Of a DNA stretch of 64,000 bases, positions 1-9,791 are shown one piece after another; position 1 is the stretch's first letter, and each line of letters opens with the position of its first letter. The position numbers and the translations under genes were made by a program. Source of the stretch: Limnephilus marmoratus (lineage: Eukaryota; Arthropoda; Insecta; Trichoptera; Limnephilidae); assembly GCA_917880885.1 (NCBI GenBank), contig OU862908.1:53155819-53219818 (forward strand). The letters run 5' to 3'. A model generated the notes under the pieces. It was not told the DNA's origin, ran no database searches, and was given only the letters and a program-made list of their open reading frames with translations.

Positions 1-290
1 ATTCCACGTGAGTTACATTTGTTCGTCACGTTGTCAAATAAATACCGCAGTACCAAGAAAGCTGGCGATTGCCTGGCTACTTGGTACACAAAACATGGGC
101 TTTTATTCAGCTACAAGGAATTGTCCAAGGCTGGGTTTGGCCAAAGCCGTTTATCATTAGTCAAATAAGATTACTTCAGAGTAATCTACAAAGTGTTGGC
201 TTTGTGGACATGTGAACTAGAGATCGATTCTTAGTAATGACATACATTTTCAATCATATTCAGACACTACGCATGACATTGATGAGAGAT
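1..290. repeat. 290-bp direct repeat, copy 1 (partner at 8803-9092)
   Basis: This stretch recurs in the same orientation at 8803-9092 with a single difference (A at 223, G at 9025). No coding frame or inverted termini are visible. Identity ends sharply at 290, where an A/T-rich LINE 3' region begins. The left limit is unknown because the window starts inside it. It may be a recent segmental duplication, a very young dispersed repeat, or an assembly duplication; the sequence alone cannot decide. Confidence 0.9.
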
Positions 291-639
291 TTTTAAAAAA
301 AAATTTTATTTAATAAAATAGTATCAATTACATGTTTATATACATTAAATAAAGTTTTCTATTAAAATACATTTAATAATACGCTTTACACCCTTTTTAA
401 GAGCAGAGCTCGAGTTAAAAAGGCGGATAAACGCAACTATTAATATTTTTTTAAATATATAAAACAAAAAATAGATAATTAACAGAAAATAAGAAAAAAT
501 CATATTTGCACATATATATAAATATTTTTTATATATATATGTATAAAACAAATAATAGATTAAAAACAACAGATTGAAGCGGAGTAGATAAAAAAATAAT
601 GAGAGAAAAAGGATAACTAATGTTATATTTGAGTTGTTA

Positions 640-2556
640 TGTTGATAAGTTATATAAAAAGAGTTTTTATTGATTTTTTTAATTTTGTGTAATTTGTTTC
701 CAATCTTAATTTCAAGGGTAATTCGTTAAACCATTTAACTCCAATTTATTTGTAAAATTGTTGGGCTGTGGTGGTGTAACAGCGCGGTATAGTCAGAGAA
801 CCAAGGATATTAAATATCCTTGGTTTTTAACAAATTTTGTTCTATTGCTGTTCGAAAAAAGAGTGTTTACATTATTGAGACAATCTTTGTGTATTTGTAA
901 AAGCGTAATTTTTTTATAAATAATATGAAGTGAAAGGACTTTGAATTCCAGAAATAATTTGATGGTAGGGTAATCGTATGGCTTTTATAGAATTATTTTT
1001 ATTAATATTCTTTGGATAATTTCTAAAGGCAAAAGAGAAGTTTTGAAAGCACTACCCCAGCCAACAATTCCATATTGAAATACTGATTGAATTAGGGAAA
1101 AATAGATGGTTCTCAATAATCCAATATTTAATATGTTACGTATTCTAATAAAAATGTAAATTAATTTTCTTAACCGTTCTACTGTTGTATTGATTTGTAA
1201 TTTCCATTTTATGTTACTATCTATAATTACACCGAGGTATTTTACATTTGTTTTAACAGAGAGTATAGAGGAGTTAGGTTTACATAGATATGACTTTGGA
1301 TTACAATTATATGAGTGTATACATATGTTTAGATTCTCAGGGGTAGCATTTTTATTCAAAGTGAATGGTATTACAAAAGTTTTTTCTGTATTTAGAGATA
1401 GTAGATTTTGATCAAACCATTTTTTTATTAAATTTATATCTAATTCAGCCGTTTTCTGAGTTTCACTCCAGTTTAGTCCATGAGTTAAAATCGCTGTGTC
1501 ATCAGCATATGATATTATTTTTGACTTTATGGTGAGTTTAAAAATATCATTCACATAAATGATAAAAAGAATTGGTCCTAGAACTGTCCCTTGCTGGATT
1601 CCAAAATTACTGGTCTGTGTATCACTCAGAAAACTTTTAAGAGTGGGGTCACCAGATTTGAAAATGAGCGTAATAATAGTTTTTTTGTAATTTAAAGGAA
1701 AGTTGCCATTTGCGAAGCTTGTATTTATGATATGTGCCAATGGTTTGCAAAGTAAATCAGAATTTTTTTTAAATATTTCTGCAGAAATATTGTCATAACC
1801 AGGGGAAGAATTACCTTTTAATTCATTAATAGTCTGTTTAGTTTCATCAATGTTAGTTTGTTGGAATTGTTTTAAGGTGTTACAAGGATTGGAAGGTGAT
1901 GTACATACATCATTATTTTCAGTGTTTTTTTTTTAAGTGCTAATTTTTTACCAACTGACCTAAAATAATTGTTAAAGATATTTGCACATTTCTTTGGATC
2001 CGTGTTTACATTGTATTTTTTTTTATCAATATCTGTGATTTTATTTATATTAGATTTTTTCGGTTTTTTATTGATAATTTCATTGACAGTTTGCCATATC
2101 TTTTGTTGTTGGTGCCAGCGATATTGATTTTTTCCTTATAGAAATTTTCTTTGGTTTTCCGGATAATGTAGCATAGTTTATTTCTGAATTTTTAAAAATA
2201 TTCGTGTAGTTTATAGTTTTCTGGGGACTTTTTAATTTCCTTATAAATCTTTTCTTTATGTCTTATTGAAATTATAATTCCTTGAGTGATCCATGGTTTT
2301 AATTTTTTGAATTTAGATTTTGGGGAGCATGTTATAGTGGAGGAGGAAGATTTGATATGTTTATTCAAGATTAATTCAAAATTCAGTGAACATATATCGG
2401 TATCATTTGAGCATAGAACAGTTTCCCAATTTTCAATGTAAAGGTTTTGTTTTAGTTTTTCATAATTAATAACAGTTTTAGGTAAATTATTGCACGAATT
2501 TTTATTTTCATTAATTTTGTCAGTTTTGAAGGCTACAATGCATGTGTGATGATCAG
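640..2556 (-). mobile_element. Decayed non-LTR retrotransposon (jockey-superfamily-like LINE)
   Basis: The minus strand encodes remains of a LINE ORF2. Near 2530-2550 is the end of an endonuclease domain (TDHHTCIVAF, like the SDH/TDH motif), followed by a linker (KPWITQGIIISIRHKEK). Then comes a reverse transcriptase with the GIQQGTVLGPILF motif and YADD catalytic box (frame 985-1740), and the usual post-RT region (YLGVIIDSNIKW, YGIVGWG). An internal deletion removes the RT segment between the LIFKSGD motif and motif B. Coding similarity continues leftwards to about 655 with stops. A 12-bp stem with a 3-nt loop lies at 799-825. The same family is at 24.2-26.7 kb. It is non-functional and lacks ORF1 and most of the endonuclease. 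Confidence 0.8.
985..1740 (-). pseudogene. LINE reverse transcriptase fragment with YADD box
   Basis: A 251-codon open frame within the decayed LINE. Residues about 45-65 hold RT motif B (GIQQGTVLGP) and residues about 80-85 the catalytic YADD box. The second half is the thumb and post-RT region (NVKYLGVIIDSNIKWK, then YGIVGWGSAFKTSLLPLEIIQR). RT motif A is absent because about 100 residues are deleted between LIFKSGDPTLKS and the motif B block. It would be inactive. Confidence 0.8.
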
Positions 2557-3060
2557 TGTTACGTTACGGAATTGTTTCCCGTGCGAGCTAATAGCGAATT
2601 GACCCCTTGCACAGGCCCTCCGCCCCCTCTCCCCGCACCGCGCGGCGCCCGTGCCAAGCGCCGAGCGGCTCCCCGCTCCCATTCCTTCGCCGGCCTTCGG
2701 CAGAATAACTGTGTTCCCCGTGATTCGCGCTAGGCGCTCTCCGTAAACGCTCACGATGTTTTACTTTAATTGTGTATTGTGCTTAAAGAGGTTTACGCCT
2801 ACCCAGAATCCTGTCTGCCGACCGCCTATCTCCTGCTTGTGAGTACCAATGAACCTTGCTACCCCTCTGTGTGCTAAGAACTGACATTTAAATTCACTAA
2901 ACACGTGTAGAGAGAGTTGAGAGAAGCTCCCCCCGTTATGATAGAATTAATTAGAGATAGCCAAATACTCATGTGTGTAGTGCCGATGCTGGCCTTTTGT
3001 AGAACCCTGTTCACCTTTAATTGAATAAAACCCTTTTTCGTGCATAACAACTGTGTTCTG
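2557..3060. other. Possible solo LTR or promoter-like GC-rich segment
   Basis: A sharp composition change occurs at 2557, directly after the LINE coding similarity stops. The segment starts TGTTACGTTACGG, carries a GC-rich block at 2600-2740, and has an AATAAAA signal at 3024-3030 followed by a T/G-rich stretch, in the order expected of a retroviral-type LTR read left to right. No second LTR, primer-binding site or gag/pol coding was seen, and no target-site duplication could be fixed. This is a guess from layout. Confidence 0.25.
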
Positions 3061-4229
3061 ATTGAGGAAGGAGACCTGGAGATTTTGAGGAAAGGAAGGG
3101 GAGTAGGAATTAACAAGCGAACCACAGACACTCGCCCTGGGTTTAAGAGGGACCTTGCTCGCGCCGGCTGTGCAGAGCTAGCCGCCGGCTTGTTTATTGC
3201 ATGTCCTTTCCAGGTTTAGGGTTTAGCGTTGGCCGCAAGTAGCGCCAATGCTAGCACTGGGCGCAACGTGGTGCTTTTTTTTTTTTTGCGTTTTAATGCT
3301 AGCACTGTCGCCCGACGTGTGGCATTTTTTTTTTCCTCCCTCTTCACGGTCCCACAGTCTCGTTCTTCAATCAGCAATTGTTTAAACTTTATAATGTATA
3401 ATGTTTTGTCTTGTTACTCCCAATTTGTCTAGCATTTCCATCAAGAACCCCGGCGCGATTGTAACTTCGAATTGCAATTTAAATTATCACGGGCACGATT
3501 CCTTCATTTTCGAGTCGTCACTCGACAAAACATTATCACCGGTATTCCTACGTAAAGTGCTCAACCAAGAAAGTTGCCGTCGTGAATAATATAGTGTTTA
3601 CAAGTGTCGACCGACTAAATTTGCTAGTTTCAAATACAAGATTAATAGTGGAAATGTACACAAATATTTAAAACAAAGTTATTCAACAATTAAAATCCTG
3701 TATATGATAAACCAATTACCCGCTTCGTTTCCCGAAAGTTAATTAACCAGTTTTTATTAATAAACTTATTCCGCAGTGTGCTGGTCTGTATTTGATATCG
3801 ACATATTCTGCGAATAGGGGACTATTTCGCAAAATACTGGCCTGTATATATAACGGCATATTTTGCAGCTTAAGGGAAACAAGTGGATTAAATTCTTTCT
3901 ACCTTTTGACAATTGAGCATTTTTCTAATTTTGCCGCCTGTTTCATCATTTAGCTTTTTTTTCTTTCGTAAGAAACAGACGACATAATTTGAAAGACGTT
4001 CGGTTCGCGTTGACGTCGATTCCTCGAGTCAGGCATTACATTACGTATGCACATTTCTGCATATAACTTGTTATGACAAAAGGAAGTCGGCGGATAAATA
4101 CCAATAATTGGTGATGCTCAAATCAGGCTACAGTCTAGCCACGTAAATAAAGAAACGATTCCCCAAGACATTGTTGAATTTTCAAACAAATACTTCCACG
4201 AAAACTTGTATAAAAGAAAAAATATTTCT
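3061..4229. other. Unannotated stretch with a local duplication
   Basis: No convincing gene. At 3240-3332 a GCxxxAATGCTAGCACTG block followed by a T-run occurs twice about 55 bp apart, so there is a local imperfect duplication. The rest is AT-rich sequence without recognisable motifs. Confidence 0.4.
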
Positions 4230-4545
4230 TTCCTTTTCTGAAGAACCCCCCTTTGGAAAGGAAATGGAAATATTCTAAAAACATGTTCGTTTAAGGCGAA
4301 CCTCGTTTCCGTTTTTTATTTCCGGACTTTTGCAAATTTGCAAACATTTTTCAAAAACATCGGAATAAATTCTAAAAACGTGTTTCATTAAGGTGAATCC
4401 CGGCCCGTGAAATTTTCATATCCGGAATTTGAAAATTTTCAAGAAATTTCCAAAACATCTGGATTTTTTCACAAAATCACGTTTTTTAAGGGAAACCCCT
4501 GCACAAATTTTTCTCGTTTTTGGACTTCTTTTCCAGAAAAAGGAG
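4230..4545. repeat. Degenerate tandem repeat, about 120-bp unit, about 3 units
   Basis: The succession 'TCTAAAAACATG/GTG...TTTAAGG(C/T)GAA(C/T)C' followed by 'TTTCCG...TATTTCCGGA...TTTGCAAA' and 'CAAAACATC(G/T)GGA' recurs near 4273, 4371 and 4470, each time heavily mutated. It looks like an old tandem array or a decayed repeat. The frame at 4407-4610 is incidental. 4546-4933 holds nothing recognisable. Confidence 0.45.
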
Positions 4546-4933
4546 AAATGAATATTAAATTCAGAAATAAAATACCGGCGTTATGTTTTGATTTACTTAA
4601 ACTGAAATAGAATAAAAAACAATAAATTCATAATATCACTTCACAAATATAACATTATGCACACTTAATATGTAAATTTTTTTTGAAAATTTCTTAAAAT
4701 ACTTAAAATATTAATGTAATACATCGGCAACTTTTTTATTAGCGATAAGAATCTTATTTAAAACGAAAATACTTTTTTTTACGCATACTTTACGAAAAAG
4801 GTTAATAATTCATGGTTAATAGTTCATGCAATTTTATATTTTTTTGATGAGATTTTGAAATTTAATGAAGTACTAATTTTGAGAGAAATTTTCTCTAGAT
4901 AATAATAATAATAAGAAAAATTGGATAATTTGT

Positions 4934-5483
4934 AATTAGCTCCACACAGGAGGCCTTGAGGAAAATAATTTCCCTAAGGGCCTATGTCATCTTAGGGGAT
5001 GCTGGGTGTGGAGGGGTTTTTTAAGGAAAGGAAGGAGAGGTTGTTCTGGGAAGGAAATAGGTATGCGGGGTGGGTAGGTCTTTGGGGGTCAGTATGTTCA
5101 GGAGCGACGAACGTATAAATCCACCCCTCCAACCGCGGTGCAAGGCGATGGGTCGAGAGATTCCGGCGGTAGAGGATAAAAGACCTTCCGTAAAACGTAG
5201 GTATTGTGATTCTCGTTGTGCAATAAAGATTTATACTCGACCACACGAGTCTTAATTAAGGGAACCAAACTACCCTGACAATACACTTCGCCTACAATAA
5301 ATATAACAGTTGTCCTGCCTCCTCGATCCTGTCCACCTCACTCACTCCCATGAACCCGGGTGAGGTTTGTCCCCTGCGAAGTCACCAAACGTAGCGAACC
5401 ACTTGGGGTAACCTATGGCAGAGGTGTTGATTATCCAATAAATGGTTCCCGGGGTGGCGGTACCCATACCCACCTCCCACATT
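4934..5483 (-). mobile_element. SINE-like element, copy 1 (interrupted)
   Basis: Member of the ~440-bp SINE-like family of this window, inverted. Reading the minus strand it has the 5' head (GGAGGTGGGTATGGGTACC, then CCGGGAACCATTTATTGG and the GGTTCGCTACGTTTGGTGAC block), the middle CTTGCACCGCGGTTGGAGG block, a T/C-rich CTTCCCAGAAC...CTCCTTCCTTTCC block, and a 3' tail GGCCCT...GGAAATTATTTTCCTCAAGGCC that can fold into a hairpin. About 150 bp of unrelated sequence splits it at 5188-5338. It is head to head with copy 2. Confidence 0.8.
5188..5338. other. About 150-bp insertion inside SINE-like copy 1
   Basis: Compared with other copies of the family, the stretch between GAGGATAAAAGACCTT and TCACTCACTCCCATGAACCC is foreign and replaces about 80 bp of the element. 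It contains CAATAAAGATTTATACTCG and CAATAAATATAACA, which resemble the polyadenylation/termination area of an LTR, but no boundaries or duplications were found. Confidence 0.45.
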
Positions 5484-5539
5484 GTGAAAATTACTGTAAG
5501 CACTTTCGTTTTTCCTCACGTTTAGGGGAATAGAGCTAT

Positions 5540-5845
5540 CTTCAGGTCCTGGCGGCGGAGGCGCCTGCTCACCAGCTGCGTGGCGGGCCGAATCGAGAGA
5601 GGTCAGTTCAGGGAGACCTTTTTACCACTCCAGTTGCGCTTTCTCGATCCATCGCCTTGCACCGTAGTTGGAGGGATAGATTTGTACCCCCGTCACCGCT
5701 GAACATTCCTACTAACCCCAGATTCCTACCCATCCCTTTTACCCTTTTCCTTCCCAGAACTACCTCTCCTTCCTTTCCTTAAAAAAACCCTACACACAGC
5801 GTCCCCTAAGAAGAAATACGCCCTGAGGCTATTCTAAAAAAAAAG
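5540..5845 (+). mobile_element. SINE-like element, copy 2 (5' truncated)
   Basis: Plus-strand copy beginning in the GGTCCTGGCGGCGGAGGCG block, so about 130 bp of head is missing. It continues through CTTGCACCGTAGTTGGAGG and the CCTTCCCAGAACTACCTCTCC block to the tail GCCCTGAGGCTATTCT and an A-run. The hairpin tail is shortened compared with other copies. It lies 57 bp from the head of copy 1, in opposite orientation. Confidence 0.75.
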
Positions 5846-7121
5846 TTGCCCGCTATAACAATGTGTGTGTTTTATTAAATATATTTGAGAACTGCAAAAT
5901 TGGGAGTCGTTGGTTTCTGATTTATTTTGATTTGGCAGTGTCATAAAAAATCTTGATAAAAAAGTAATTACGTAATTTACAAGAATTCTCCACATCGAAT
6001 GCTCTCGATCTTCTGTCGTAAAAAACAAAACCCTATATGTATTTTCAAACTCCTGTCGATAAAGTTATTGAATTTTTAACATCATATCACAATCAAACAA
6101 AATAACCTTTAGGTATATTTATATTTTTTCATCTACTCTTCCTATTTAATGGATCTTACGGGTTATTGTTTGCGACGAACCCAATAAATAAAAAATAATA
6201 TTACAAAAAATCTTCAACTTGGGGTTCACTACATTCATATAAAAGGGAACATACCTAGACGTAAACCTTATTATAATTATTAAAGCAATTGTATTCATGA
6301 AAACTGGTCTACAGAGACTGGAGAGTGATAGATGCTAATACGTACCTACCCACGTGTATTGCTCTGGTGAAAGACTACCACCTAGAAATGGTAATAATGG
6401 TTTTAATAATTAGTGAACAGATTAGAATAGCCAGATACGACACATCTCCCATCTCCTTCTCATTTCATTGTCTTCACCCTCAATACATAGTGGATAGCCA
6501 TAGTGCCCCTAATTGTGTGATTTTCAAAAATGAACTTAAGGGCTGAAAAATCATTTCGTAACTGAACATAGACAAAAATTGCTAGTAGGACTAACCCAGC
6601 GATGAACAGTTTAAGTAAAAGAGAAGAAAAATAATGTAAATTAGAATTACCAGCCATGGGGCACACCTTCGTGAGAAAATAATATATACAGCCAGGTATG
6701 ACTGAACTAGACCGCAAAGCGAACTCTGTTCACATTCATTAGCTTTCTCCAAATCACCTACCTACTGAAGTGAGTGGGCAGCCGCATTCAAATTTGAGGA
6801 CTGCCTTAAGTGCATCCAAATATATTTATTTACATTCGTCGATTTATTCCCCCGCGTAATTATGCCAATAAGTTTTTGCATTTGGTACTCGAAGAAAAAT
6901 TATAATCACAACATAGATGGACGATTCCCACCTTGTTTTTGTAGTCTGGTGGCATGAACCACCTCCTACTCTCTTTTATTCAATTTTGAAGCGAATTTTG
7001 TCATAAGTACCAACATGTTTATTTTATGTTTAGTTTACTGCTTTTCATATTTAAGTATTCAACAGAATGTTATCAATCTTTCCGTTGGCATCTTCCCATT
7101 TCACTTATTACTAATAATCGG
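5846..7121. other. Unannotated stretch with one diverged repeat block
   Basis: No gene seen. The block 6085-6200 (AATCAAACAAAATAACCTTTAGG ... CTTACGGGTTATTGTTTGCGACGA) is a diverged copy of 8035-8160. The rest is AT-rich without recognisable features. Confidence 0.45.
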
Positions 7122-7720
7122 CTTTTTTTTATATTAACTCCACACAGGAGGCCTTGAGGAAAATAATTTCCCTCAGGGCCTATGTCATCTGGGATGCTGT
7201 GTGGAGGGTCTTTTTGAGGAGAGGAAGGAATGAACATTGGTCTTGAAGAGACCTATGATGTAGGAAGGAGGAAACACAGAGGCCGGCAAATCATTCCACA
7301 GCCGAGCTGTTGAACAGAAGAACGAGTCGAAGAAACGACCCGTTCTCATGTGACAAATGTCAACCGTGTACAAATGTTGGGCACGCGTTTGACGTGTTTC
7401 CCGACTATGCACCGGTGCCGAAGGGATCAATGATGCTAGTTCATCGGAGCATCTTCCATTGTAATACCGGTAGAACAAGGATAGCATTCCCACCCGACGC
7501 CTGTGCTCTAAAGATTGCAATCCGTCTGTTAAGATGGGAGAATCTATCAAAAGGACCGCCCGTTTCTGCACAGAGTCAAGGGTATTTTTCAAGTATTTTG
7601 GAACTCCAGACCAGAGATGGCTGCCAAATTCAACCGTGGGGCGCACTTGTGATTTGTACAGGGTTAGCAGTTGTGCACTATTAAAGTATCTACGGGCCCT
7701 ATACAGTACGCCCTTATTGT
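7122..7720 (-). mobile_element. 5'-truncated LINE whose 3' tail matches the SINE-like family
   Basis: On the minus strand a short 3' fragment of a non-LTR retrotransposon. Coding runs from about 7720 to the stop at 7185, and is followed by the tail GATGACATAGGCCCTGAGGG...CCTCAAGGCCTCCTGTGTGG and an A-run (T-run 7122-7130 on the plus strand). The tail from the CCTCCACACAGCATCCC region onward is the same sequence that ends every SINE-like copy in this window. That relation is known from LINE/SINE pairs in which the SINE borrows the LINE's 3' recognition tail. Confidence 0.85.
7185..7720 (-). pseudogene. C-terminal end of a LINE reverse transcriptase ORF
   Basis: About 178 codons are open. The first visible residues read KGVLYRARRYFNSAQLLTLY, then KSQVRPTVEFGSHLWSG and LDSVQKRAVLLI, and the end has TARLWNDLPASVFP and LFKTNVHSFL. 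These are the standard landmarks of the post-RT region of CR1/jockey-type ORF2 proteins (the R-x-WN-x-LP block near the C terminus). The catalytic RT and endonuclease domains are missing by 5' truncation. The open frame suggests a fairly recent insertion. Confidence 0.8.
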
Positions 7721-8802
7721 TAATTAATACACAGAGAATGCTAGAAATGTTTAAATATCAATAATTTGACACCCCTAAAATAGTTTAAAAAAGTTCCTTT
7801 CAATGGGATATGAATATTGGGCTCAATAAAGGCTTGACTTCGCATGTTATAATTTTCGAAGTCAATGAATGTCGAAGTCAATGATGTAGGCATCAATATT
7901 TCATTCTTCCTTTGAAAATGCATAGGTATCTAACTATTTCTTCAACTACTGGGGAGAAAAGGAAAGCCAACAGATATTTGCCAAATCCTTTCGAAAAAGT
8001 TTTATAAATTTGAAAGTAAATTCACAGTCAGTGTTCGTTAACAATCCAACAAAATAAAGTTTAGGTAGGTATATATAGCTTTTTTCAACTACTCTTTTTA
8101 TTTAGTGGTTTTTACGGGATAGCGTGTGCGACCGATCTTCTAGGTAAATAATATCTTCTCTGTAATATATTATATTGGTACGTAGCCGTTATATAGAGAA
8201 GGAAGACCTATTTTATATTTATAGACTAGACTTATATTATATTTAATTTCCTTCCATGTTTCTGGTAGGACAGTAAGTTACAAGATAGTACCTACCTACC
8301 ATATTATTATAACAATTTTTTTCAACGTCGCAATATTTTTCGCTTATGAGACGAATCCAAAATTTGGGAACTATGTTGTAGATATACTTAGTTCAATAAC
8401 ATTGCAATAATACTTTTTCATCACGAGTAAAACTGATTTATCTAGTGAAATTGTTTAATTCCAGATGTGCAAAAGAACGTCGATGGCTGATAAATTTTTT
8501 AAAAATCTATCTTTCTTCCTCGTTATTTTTTTGGACTTGTAGGTATATTGTTTGATATGATTTTAGATTTATATTTATATTGTTTGTAAAAGCCCTACAT
8601 GTGTTAAGCAAATAAATAACAAAAAATAAAATTAATTTAAGAATAAATTAAGGAGTAATCTTAATATACCTACTCGTAGTATTGGGCTTATAATATGAGC
8701 CATTTTGTAAATATGACCTCACTTGACAAAGACCAGGTACTTACTTACTGCGTTATAAGTTCAGGGAGTCCCCGATGCGTATTTTCCTTGTTTGCTTAAT
8801 TA
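7721..8802. other. Unannotated AT-rich stretch
   Basis: No gene. 8035-8160 is a diverged partner of 6075-6210 (shared AACAAAATAA...TTTAGG, CTACTCTT..TATTTA and TTACGGG blocks). Several short TACCTACC motifs occur. Nothing else is recognised. Confidence 0.4.
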
Positions 8803-9092
8803 ATTCCACGTGAGTTACATTTGTTCGTCACGTTGTCAAATAAATACCGCAGTACCAAGAAAGCTGGCGATTGCCTGGCTACTTGGTACACAAAACATGG
8901 GCTTTTATTCAGCTACAAGGAATTGTCCAAGGCTGGGTTTGGCCAAAGCCGTTTATCATTAGTCAAATAAGATTACTTCAGAGTAATCTACAAAGTGTTG
9001 GCTTTGTGGACATGTGAACTAGAGGTCGATTCTTAGTAATGACATACATTTTCAATCATATTCAGACACTACGCATGACATTGATGAGAGAT
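8803..9092. repeat. 290-bp direct repeat, copy 2 (partner at 1-290)
   Basis: 289 of 290 positions match 1-290 in the same orientation. To its right the sequence differs from that after copy 1 (TATTTCGTTCC versus a T/A-rich LINE end), and to its left is CTTGTTTGCTTAATTA. 9093-9471 has no gene; it holds a purine-rich low-complexity stretch at 9250-9345, including a G-run. Confidence 0.9.
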
Positions 9093-9471
9093 ATTTCGTT
9101 CCTATGCGTCACTCCTTAAGGGTAAACATAAAATAATTCATGAAATAATTAAAAACACTTTGTTTTTACCGCGATAATCATTATTTAAAAATCAACATGT
9201 TTCGAGAAATGTACTAAAAACTAAATTATCAAGTATAGAAAGACAGGCTTGGCTAGAAATGGAAGTAGTGGGAGGTAGAGAGAGAGGTGGAAAGGGGAGG
9301 TGCTTAGAAGATCAACAGGGGATGGGAGGGGGGGGGGGGGAGGGGTTAATAATTAATACAGTAGGTTAATAAATAATAAAATAATTCATTATCTGCTCGT
9401 TCATTCAAAAAACCCCGTTCTGCAAGTAATGCTGTAGAATATTAAGATGAATTATTTTGTTTCCGCCCATC

Positions 9472-9747
9472 ATCCTTTACCAACTTTGAGGATGTTGTGT
9501 GGTGGGTTTTTTTAGGGATAGAAAGTTCAGCAAAGGAAAAGTTATGAGGGTTGGGTAGAAATTTGTGGATCATTGTGTCCAGGAGTGAATGAATCCATCC
9601 CTCCCACCGCGGTGCAAGGCTGGGTCGAGAGAGCTGGAGAAGTCAAAAGATCTCCCTCAACAAGTCTCTCAGTAGGCGGGCAGGGATGTTGGTTATCTAA
9701 CAAATGTTTCCACAGTGGGCGGCGGTACCCGTACCCTCCCAAATGTA
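9472..9747 (-). mobile_element. SINE-like element, copy with internal deletion
   Basis: Inverted copy. From the right it has the head (GAGGGTACGGGTACCGCC), an immediate jump to the CTGCCCGCCTACTGAGAGAC area, then CAGCCTTGCACCGCGGTGGG, the ATGAATTCACTCC-like block and a degraded tail at 9472-9500 without the hairpin. About 150 bp between the head and the middle is missing relative to the copy at 11.7-12.2 kb. Confidence 0.7.
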
Positions 9748-9791
9748 TTGCATTTCCCGAGAAATTCTTGAGAGAAGGATATGTTTAAAAT

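Noticed and set aside
2541..2760. GC-rich reading frames on both strands (63-73 codons)
   Set aside because: No motif; GC-rich sequence simply lacks stops, and the block is better seen as LTR- or promoter-like.
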